Of a DNA stretch of 64,000 nucleotides, positions 55,805 to 64,000 are shown piece after piece. This DNA comes from Labia minor. Taxonomy: Eukaryota; Arthropoda; Insecta; Dermaptera; Spongiphoridae. A model generated the notes under the pieces. That model worked only from the letters and a program-made list of their open reading frames with translations, was not told the DNA's origin and ran no database searches. The stretch covers positions 38,854,452 to 38,918,451 of the forward strand of contig OY720350.1 of NCBI GenBank assembly GCA_963082975.1, given 5' to 3'. Within the stretch, counting starts at the first letter, position 1. The number at the start of each line of letters is the position of its first letter. A program made the translations under genes and the position numbers.

Positions 55805-55912
55805 ACTGTATTCTGGAGGGGAGTGCACGTTAGTTTTTCAAGCTTGTGAATCGGGCTTTAATCCCGGGTATGGGGAAGAAATTTTTCTCTTTCTGGGGTT
55901 TATAGTGTACCT
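55805..55912 (+). repeat. tRNA-like SINE fragment, copy 2
   Basis: It has the same order of blocks as 720-835: a T-arm-like CGGGCTTTAATCCCG, then AGAAATTTTTCTC and TTCTGGGG. Confidence 0.35.
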
Positions 55913-55914
55913 CT

Positions 55915-56630
55915 TCTTCTCTTAATAAGCAGATATTTTATATTTTAATTATAATTAATAGTTTTAAATGTAAAAAATTGTTTTGATGTAAAAATTAGTT
56001 CAATATTAAACAGTATTTTTTTATACATTAAGTTTAAATTAAATTGTTACCATGTTTGACACATTTCTATTTCTCATTAAACACATCTTAAAAAGACTTT
56101 TCTTACAATTGTTTTTTTGTTCATGGTAACATACATATATATTTTTTGAAATAATAATTATAATTTATCAATATGTTCTCTTAGTTATTGCGAACAAAAC
56201 CTAATGCATAAATACTAGGCATCCAACTGCAACATAAAGAGAAATAAGAGTCTTTAATCGTTAATTTTATACATTTTTGTTATTTCATTTTTTACATTTA
56301 ATTTCATTTTTTAATTATATTTATAATATTGTTTCAAAATTATTGTGGGTCACTTAAAATTTCTAAATGGATCCGCGAATCATAGATTGCCGACTCATGC
56401 CATAGAATTCCATAATATAAATTAATGTATATGCCCTGGTCAAAGAGGAGAATATTAAAGATGTATTTTATGATGATTTAAAAGTTATGAATTGAATGAA
56501 GAATTGAAAGTATATGTTTACTGTTTTCAATAATTTGAATTGAGTAGCGCCACAGAAATATAAAAATTTAAAAATATTATTGATTTAAATATTAAATTTA
56601 CTATTATTTTTACAATAATCAATATTGACA
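55915..56630. other. AT-rich non-coding
   Basis: Nothing recognisable. Confidence 0.4.
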
Positions 56631-56631
56631 C

Positions 56632-56760
56632 TTGCTTCTCAAAGCGCCTTCGGTGCTCTTCGAATCTAGACATTGTGTATGAAATACAAAGTAATTTGTT
56701 GAAAGTCTGTATGGGAAAGGTTTTAATCATTTTAACTCAATCAGTATATTTTTTCTCTCA
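56632..56760 (+). repeat. Dispersed repeat with terminal hairpin, copy 2 (partial)
   Basis: AAAGCGCCTTCGGTGCTCTT (56642-56661) is the decayed hairpin of the 13.3-kb repeat. It is followed by the shared TTTGTTGAAAGT...GGTTTTAATCATTTT...CAATCAGTA block. The right half is absent. Confidence 0.5.
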
Positions 56761-58710
56761 TTTGGATCTTCATTTTCACTCAAATTTGCAAATTGCACAA
56801 TTTTTCAAAAAATAAATTTAAATATAAAAAATATTACTTACTTTGTTTTAGAAAATATTAATCAATTAGGAGTAATATTCTCAATTTAATTTAATTTTAC
56901 TTTTAATATTATAGAATATAAGAACTTAAAATAAAAATTTAAATACTATAAAGATTCTTTGTATGGAAATTTCTAGAATATTAATTTTATATTGAGTGTC
57001 AACTTCTTAACTGAGCTACCAGAGGCGCCACATGGAGCCTGGTTTATTTGAGTTTTTTGTCCAAAACTCTCTCTCTCTCTTTGGAACGGATCAACTTTTT
57101 TGAAATTTTCAACCTTTTACCTTATCCTTGGGTCATGACGGTCCTAATGATACCCGAACCATTAAGATCCATGAAGCTGTTTAGGAGTTTAGGATTGCGT
57201 AGACGTTTAATTATAAAGATAAGCAGGAGCCAGACTGAAGAAATTAAAAAAAAACGAATTGAAAATAATTATCAAAGAGGGAATTTATAGAAATTTAGTT
57301 TTTATTACTCGAATAGAAAAGTTCAAATCTTAAAAAAACACATATTTTAAGACAACATTTCATAAACTTCATTTTATTACCTGGTATATTAAATTATTTT
57401 CAGATAAACTACTAAATGTAATTAATATTTAAAAAAATAAAATTAATTAAATTACATCCGGTAAATTTTTTCATATATATATATTTATATATATCTAATA
57501 AATATTTTTCGTTAACCATTCCATCACAATCATTAAGAATTATTAATTCCCTAAAAAAAATAATTACAAATAAATATAAACGAAGATATTAATCAAACAA
57601 TTCTTAGAATTGTTTTATGATTGTATTAATCATTGTGTAAGATTTTTTTTTGTTTTAAATATTTATCAAAAAAAAAAAAAAAAATACTAATCAAGTTTGG
57701 CATGTAATTTTTTAAAACATTTATACTTGGAATGAAATGGAAGCAAGGATTGAAGAGGCAATTATATAAAATAAATGTATGATATATCAACATCTCATGC
57801 ACAAAGGGAAAAAGATGGAAACAAAAAAACAAAAAAAAAAAAAAAAAAAATTAAATGAAACAAAACGAAGCATCTAAACCACACCCTAAATTCATTATCA
57901 ATCTCGATTATTCGAGTTGTTGTCAATTATATAATAAGTGGAGGAGAGCAAGACCTTGGTGAATGTTTGCAAATAAAATGCAAAGCGCGCATTGAACCCC
58001 CCTCAGGCAAAAATGGTTTCCATTTTATAGACAAAAGAGTTTATTAACTTTACGCCCACAATCAGAAGGGAATTTTCATTTTTATTTTCATTCTCATTTA
58101 TTCATTTATTATTATTTTTTTTTTTTTACTTTAAGTGTGGTTATTAAAATTGTTAACGAGTCATATAAAATAACATAAAGAGAATTACACAAGTAATTAA
58201 AAAGAAATTTAATAGTTTTACTAATTAAAATGAATGCACATTCGAATAGGAAATTGACCAATAATTCTTATTTAATTTAATAGAAAAAAAAAAAATAATT
58301 GATTAACTTATCCATTTTCAAATTTGTTTTATGTTTACTCAAAAATATTTTTACATTTATTTATTTATTTCTATAATGATTTATTCTATAATTTCATTGA
58401 TATATTTCATCTCTATATAAATATATATATTATACATATAAATTATTATATTAATTGATTCCCCCCTAAAGGGATTATTATTTAAAAAGTATTCCATTTT
58501 GAGAATGAATAAAGATTTTAGGAATATAGGTTTACAGGACCAAAATAAGTATAAGTACCATATTTACATATTTTATTTAAATATATATAAATTTATGTAT
58601 ATTTATAATCAATTCTCGATTCCAATATATATTATAGTTCGTTAGTTTTTAAATTTTATTTTCTTATTTTTCAATATAATTACAAAAAAAAAAAATTCTT
58701 ATTAGCATAA
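56760..58710. other. AT-rich non-coding
   Basis: Contains CTCTCTCTCT at 57068-57080, a tRNA 5'-half-like phrase on the minus strand at 57007-57032 (GGTAGCTCAGTTAAG) and a less AT-rich segment 57040-57240 without recognisable coding content. The rest is plain AT-rich. Confidence 0.35.
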
Positions 58711-58714
58711 TAGA

Positions 58715-59202
58715 TAATTATTCAGGTATACTCATTTTCGTGGGTTCCTTTTGCAATTCCAAATAAATTTTTTTATGAAATTTTTCCCGGGATCTTATAA
58801 TTTTCGAGATAAAAATTATTAAAATAAAGATTTTTTAAGTTTGACAGATTAGTATTATGATCATCGAAATGTGCCATTAAGTAATGTTTTATTGACTAAT
58901 TCACTAATTATTCACTTATTCACTAATATTCGGTTTTTATAAGTTCGGTTTGGATATAGTTATAAATCCAAACCGAACTTATAAAAACTGAAAATTAGTT
59001 CGCCATCTGGTAGCCAAACGGATAAAACATGCTAGTTAAATAAAATATCAATGGATTTATATGCAAATTTTAATAATTTTTATCTCGAAAACTATAAGAT
59101 TCCGGAAAAAATTTCATAAGAAAAGTTTATTTGGAATTGCAAAAGGAACCCACTGGTAAAGTATTATCCAAATCCACGAAGATGAGTTTACCTGAATAAT
59201 TA
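58715..59202. mobile_element. Fold-back element with nested perfect hairpin
   Basis: Arms of about 110 bp starting TAATTATTCAGGTA are inverted copies, containing GTGGGTTCCTTTTGCAATTC and TTATCTCGAAAA-type blocks. The right arm has a small insertion. Near the centre a 23-bp perfect stem (58933-58955 and 58966-58988, core AAGTTCGGTTTGGAT) encloses a 10-nt loop. There is no ORF. Confidence 0.75.
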
Positions 59203-59209
59203 CCGAATA

Positions 59210-59720
59210 ATAAAATAATAAGTGAAGTAATTTTGAAAATTTTTATTAATTATAATTTTATTAATTTATAATAAAAAAAAATATCCTTTCTATAAAAGAC
59301 CTGAATATATTATTGGAAAAAAACTTAGAATTTTCAAGTATAACTTTTTAATATCATGATTCTCTCATACTATGTATTTGTTTTCTTTTGTAAAAAAAGA
59401 ATTTAATTATAAATGTATAATATATCCATTAAAGTCATGTGTCCTGTGTTGTAAAATTAGGACAAAAAGTATTTCATATACATATATATTATTAGTAAAG
59501 ATAGATTTTTTCTTCATTATATTATTCTCCGTCTAAAAAAAAGTAATGTATATTAATATTTGTATTTCTCATGGCCAGCTCTTAACCTTCTCGCTTATTA
59601 CTTATTAATAATTTATAATAAAAAATTAAATAAATCCGCCTCCTATTTGTCTGTTTGAATGGCATAATTCCGAGGGTGGTGGGGGTCTGAGTATATTTGG
59701 TGGTGTTTGTAATTATTCTC
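59210..59720. other. AT-rich non-coding
   Basis: No supported feature. The last 80 bp becomes less AT-rich towards the small ORF. Confidence 0.35.
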
Positions 59721-59723
59721 TCT

Positions 59724-59813
59724 TTAGGTCGGATTGTATATGAAGTCAGATCTTGAATTGCCCTTGAAAGTGGCTGTAGCAGCCACACCCGGACCTGTTT
59801 GACCACCAGCCAT
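59724..59813 (-). CDS. Candidate small ORF or exon (29 codons)
   Basis: The minus-strand ATG opens MAGGQTGPGVAATATFKGN, followed by SRSDFIYNPT and TAA. Codon use is balanced and GC-richer than the surroundings, and the whole 59640-59900 patch is unusually low in AT. A stop codon lies two codons before the ATG in the same frame. It could be a short protein, the last exon of a split gene, or a remnant. No family was recognised and no TATA box or clear acceptor was found. Confidence 0.3.
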   Translation of the reverse strand: MAGGQTGPGVAATATFKGNSRSDFIYNPT

Positions 59814-60064
59814 CAGTCAGTCAAATGGTCATTCCACCTTCATTACCACAACAGAGAGACAACCCTCCGCTCCCTGTCTAGTTCATCATCACTCCAACGA
59901 GATGCATCCTCAAGTGTTTGCATCATTTCTTTTTATTTACGCCCCTATCCAGCCACATAATAATGAATGCTCAACATCCCAGCATATACACTGTTTGTCC
60001 TCCTTTATAATTTCTAAGAAACATAAATATACATACATATACATATATGTACATATATTATATT

Positions 60065-60150
60065 ATGTTTTCGGGGAAACCAATTGAGAAACGACCAGTA
60101 GATGGACCAGTTCACGCAAGATAGGGACATTTCAAGGAATGTGGGTTCAG
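60065..60150 (+). pseudogene. GATA-tailed LINE, decayed fragment
   Basis: GGGGAAACCAATTGAGAAACG...GATAGGGACATTTCAAGGAATGTGG follows the order GRPSGKRP...NRDTWRSVV of the family but is short and badly decayed. Confidence 0.3.
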
Positions 60151-60430
60151 TATAATCATAATATTATATTTAATATATAAAATAATTTCTTGTATATTAA
60201 TTAATTAACTCGTTTAACATAAAGGGTGTTTCTTTTAGAGGTATAGAACTTTAAATTACAATAAAACAACGATGAATTATTCGATTGACATGAATTTTAT
60301 TTGTACGAAAGATAATCTTGTGGCATTACATTTTATATATGATTTCTGGCATATGACCGCTACGGTCCAAAACGTGAAATTAGGCGGTCAATAATCGTGT
60401 CTTTCAATAAATCGATTGTGGCACACAAGT

Positions 60431-60932
60431 ATTTTTAGCATGATATCTGTCCGTCCGTATAGATGTGAACAGCTTGAACGGCTCAACAGATTTTGATGAA
60501 ATTTGGTATATTTACATAATGCATCAGTATGATGAATCAACTTTTGGTGCAAATCCGGAAACCGGAAGTGGTAGTATTAGCTATCGACGATAGGAAGCGA
60601 AGGGTTATTTTCACACTAAATTTCACATGAGGAGATTTTTTTATATATCGCCACGAATCATGCACTTTGTATTGGTTTTATCCTTGAGAAAAATCATCTT
60701 TTTTTTCTTAATTTAAAATTATATGACGTCACCCAGCCATTCATGACGTCACAGCCTGGTCTTGCATATATATATATATTATAAATAAAATAAAATTAAA
60801 AATATTTATGTTATAACCATATCTGTTTTTTATTACTTTAATAGATACATTTAAATTATTTGAAATTGTTTCTGTAGCTGGAAATTAATTTACTTCAAAC
60901 CGTCGGTCGGTTCGGACCTGGCCACAGGTCAA
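60431..60932 (+). mobile_element. H-B copy 5, starting at the internal TTTTTAGCATGAT point
   Basis: Like copy 2 it lacks the first 110 bp and begins at ATTTTTAGCATGATATCTGTCC. The 3' motif CCGTCGGTCGGTTC and hairpin GACCTGGCCACAGGTC are intact. Two TGACGTCA sites lie at about 60724 and 60743. Confidence 0.8.
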
Positions 60933-60939
60933 CTTATTT

Positions 60940-62840
60940 TATAAAGTTATAGTTTGAGTTTCTTAATTAATATTTATTATAAATCTATTAAATATTTTAT
61001 TTTGTCATTCATAATTTTTTCAATTCTTTATTTGATTTAATATTTCTAATTTCAAATTCTATTTCATTTTCTAAGAATAAAGGTTCATGTAGTCTTCAAT
61101 ATATTTTGTTTGTTTGATATTTATTATTTATCCATTATTTTTCTCAACTCATATAGGAAATCAATTACAAGATGTGTGAATTTAGAGTCGGATGTGATAA
61201 CAACTTTACATTATCTATTAAAAGCCTATTTTGAAATTTAAAACGCATTGACCCAACACGTCTTCATAAATTTTAAATTTAGTTAATTTCGATTCACAGT
61301 TAGAAAAGGTTTTCAACTTCTGAATTATTTATTAAGTAAATTTATAATTTCATTTAATGTTATCAAGTTGAGAGAAATTATATTTATTATTATTATCAAA
61401 GATTTTGATAAATTATAAACATTTATTATCACTCTAATTAACTAATAATAAATCAATGTATAACTTTTTTTATTTTATTTACTAATAATAATTATTATCT
61501 TAAGAAATTATTACTGTATTTAAATGAATATTTTTTTCTTAGCACAGAGAGCCCCTTGGGATAATAATAACCTTTATTTCTGCATAATTGGACTACAATA
61601 CTACATAACAATTCTATAAGTAATACTTTTAAATGAAATACATGTACAATTAAGTTTAAATTAATATAAATAAAATTAAGATTATAAAATATAAATAATA
61701 ATTATAAATTAATTAATTATAATTAAAAAGTCTATAGTCGGAGTTCAACAAAGATACATATTTTGTTTGTACCTATAATGTATTCCTGGATATACTTGTA
61801 CCAAAAAATTAAACTCTATATATATATATATATATAATATATAATATATATAAATATATTATTCTATTTCTATTCTATTATTATATATTCTCCAGCTTAC
61901 GAAAAGTAAATTTTTTAAATTCTTAGAATGAGCAGACAATTTTTTTATATATAAAAAAAGAAGTTTATGTAGGAAGATGACTTTTTATTCACCCAGGTTT
62001 GGTTTAATAAGGAATAGGAATTAAACATTTTTATTGCTATCTTCAAGTACTCAACTATTTATCATCGTGAGCACACACGTTAATTTTCATTACCGGTAAC
62101 CGGTAATCGTGAATCAATTAATTTCTCGACATTTTTCATGGATATGATCTTAAATTTAAAATTTATTTCTTTTTTTTTTAATGTGAAAATAAGTTATTAT
62201 TCTCTTAATTCATTATCTACAGGTGAACATGTAGTATCATTTAAGAAGATTCTCTAAATGCTGTAAATTTACTCCATTCCTTCAAACATTTATTAGTTTT
62301 ATATAATGACTCCCCTAAGAGACCATTGATTTATTGACAGTTATCAAATTAGGACTTTCATAGATATATTTTTGTCAATCTTTCTTGTTCTACGTGTTTT
62401 GTTATCATCGTTATTATTAGAAAAATAAATGATTTCAGTTGCATATGTTAAGTGTTTGTCTGGCTTTGTTCCCTGGATGAATGCTATTTTACAAATGGTC
62501 GTTATGGCTAATATGCTTTAGAACCCGAAAATAATAATAATAATAATGTATTCCATGAATTTATAATAATTTATAATAATTAAAAGCTAGCAAGTTTAGT
62601 ATTTTGTTAAATTTACAATCTTTCTAGAATATAGACAGAAGAAGAAGAGATAAAAAATAAATTAACTAGAAATACTTCCAGTCTATGCAAAAAAAAAAAA
62701 AATTTTTTAAGAACTTGATCAGAAAGGCCACTTACGATTGTAAATTGTTAAAAATTTTCATTAGTTTTCAATAGTTTGAATAAAAAAACATAATGATAAT
62801 TTATTATTTAATATAAACTATATATACATATATATATACA
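60940..62840. other. AT-rich non-coding
   Basis: (TA)n at 61820-61850 and a TTACCGGTAACCGGTAA palindromic phrase near 62091-62107. No gene is supported. Confidence 0.4.
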
Positions 62841-62850
62841 TATATATATA

Positions 62851-63190
62851 TCTTATATATAAAATTCTCGTGTCACAAAACTTTGAAATCATACTCCTCC
62901 GAAACGGCTTGACCGATTCTTATGAAATTTTTTATGTATTTTCAGTAGGTCTCAGGGCATGTCAGACTTCCTTTAGAAAACCGCTAATTGGTAAGGTGTG
63001 TCCAGGAAATGCTAATTAATTAAAAATAGTTTAGTTACCATACTAGCTCATAGAGGCGCTGGTGGCAAAAATTTGAAATCTTATATATACCCTTATAAGA
63101 AGCTTCCAAACAAAAGCGGTTCATGGGTGAACGGTCTAAGGCGTTAAATTATGCTTTGCATCCCTCAGTTCCAAACTCGCAAAGGCACAT
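62851..63190 (+). mobile_element. Helitron 5' end
   Basis: TCTTATATATAAAATTCTCG followed by TGTCACAAAAC is the well-known insect Helitron 5' terminus. It is followed by CTCCGAAACGGCTTGACCG, a block common in such elements. A tRNA-like phrase (GGGTGAACGGTCTAAGGCG, 63126-63144) precedes a poly-T at 63191. No Rep/helicase gene or CTRR-hairpin 3' end could be defined. Confidence 0.6.
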
Positions 63191-63306
63191 TTTTTTTTTT
63201 TTTTTTATTATATATTTTTTTTACAAATTTATTAATTTTTATTATTTTAATATTTTATTAAATTATTTTATTTTATTAAATTAATTTTATTAAATTAAAT
63301 TTTATT

Positions 63307-63441
63307 ATTAAATTTTATTTTATTAAATTTTAATATTAAATTTTATTTTATTAAATTTTAATATTAAATTTTATTTTATTAAATTTTAATATTAAATATT
63401 ATTTTATTAAATTTTAATATTAAATTTTATTTTATTAAATT
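63307..63441. repeat. 28-bp minisatellite
   Basis: About five copies of a 28-bp unit containing ATTAAATTTTATTTTATTAA start at 63307, 63335, 63363, 63391 and 63419. One variant base pair occurs in the fourth copy and the last copy is partial. Confidence 0.85.
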
Positions 63442-63449
63442 AATAATTA

Positions 63450-64000
63450 TGTCAATTAATTTTTTGTGAATAAATAAACAAATATAAAAAACTATATATA
63501 AAATTTGAATTTTCATCCATTCATTCATCTAAAATGATATTAACTTTCTCTTCCTTCTTGGAAAAACCCATATTGCCATCCCTAGCGTCAACTATCTATG
63601 TATATATATAAAAAAAGGTTTTTTTTTTATTAATAGGCTTCTTTTTTTATTTTTAATTTTTAATAAATTCTCTTTTTTGATATGATATTAATAAAAAATA
63701 ATATTAAATTGTATATAAAATTAAAAATTAGAATATTTGAATTTTTTTAAATTTTAAAACATCTAATCAATCATATGCATAACGAATGGAAAATTTTGAA
63801 AATCAACTTGGTATTAAATTCATAAAAAAATACTGATACATATATAGAATATAATAGACCATTCGAATATAATTTAAAACTATTTCTCTCTTTCTATTTT
63901 AAATTTAAAAAAAACAGAGTGTTAAGAAATTAAGATGCCTGGATAGGTAAATGGGCTGGAAGAGGAGGTAATTTATAATTTTCTTCTAATTCAGATTGAA
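63450..64000. other. AT-rich non-coding to the window end
   Basis: No supported feature. Confidence 0.4.

Noticed and set aside
57007-57032. Additional tRNA gene on the minus strand
   Set aside because: Only a D-arm-like 5' part (GGTAGCTCAGTTAAG) is present. No anticodon arm, T arm or acceptor pairing follows.

Overview
The window is very AT-rich eukaryotic DNA with no bacterial-type gene density. Three things point to an arthropod, most likely an insect: small secreted Tyr/Gly/Ala-rich cuticle-like genes whose coding sequence is split by an intron after or near the signal-peptide start, a nuclear tRNA-Lys array, and a dense mix of insect-type transposons (mariner, hAT, Jockey, R1, RTE, Penelope, Helitron). 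A hemipteran is plausible from the style of the repeated LINE tail, but the species cannot be fixed from sequence alone.

Host genes are few and all lie on the minus strand. Gene 1 (exons at 48-128 and 1379-1533, probable TATA promoter and non-coding first exon at 6188-6254) encodes a secreted Ala/Val/Pro/Tyr-rich cuticle-like protein and runs off the left edge. Genes 2 (32102-32257 plus a 12-nt micro-exon at 35044-35055) and 3 (52014-52181 plus a 12-nt micro-exon at 54051-54062) are paralogue-like. Each has a TATA box, a first coding exon that encodes only MYKL, a phase-0 intron of about 2-3 kb carrying the same transposon family, and a second exon encoding the rest of a signal peptide and a Tyr/Gly/Ser-rich tail. 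Gene 2 predicts 55 aa and gene 3 predicts 59 aa. A 29-codon ORF at 59724-59813 is a weaker candidate.

RNA genes: four identical-looking tRNA-Lys(UUU) genes sit in a tandem array of 303-bp units (about 10840-12405). The first unit is interrupted by a 435-bp fold-back transposon with an 8-bp target duplication, which accounts exactly for the larger first spacing.

The rest is mobile DNA and AT-rich filler. The dominant signal is two non-autonomous families (called here H-A, about 13 copies, and H-B, 5 copies). They share one plan: a 5' sub-terminal motif, a central microsatellite, the inverted copy of that motif near the 3' end, then a short hairpin. That plan matches Helentron-associated elements (HINE/DINE-1 type). 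Other mobile DNA includes two hAT MITEs and one 3.1-kb hAT with clean 8-bp target duplications, nested mariner relics, two internally deleted mariner elements, a 5'-truncated LINE family with GATA-type tails, R1, RTE and Jockey 3' ends, and a Penelope-like element with inverted terminal repeats and a GIY-YIG C-terminal tail. There are also tRNA-like SINE pieces, a Helitron 5' end and several palindromic elements. Insertions are often nested, so the order of events can be read in places. No CRISPR array, operon or bacterial system is present.
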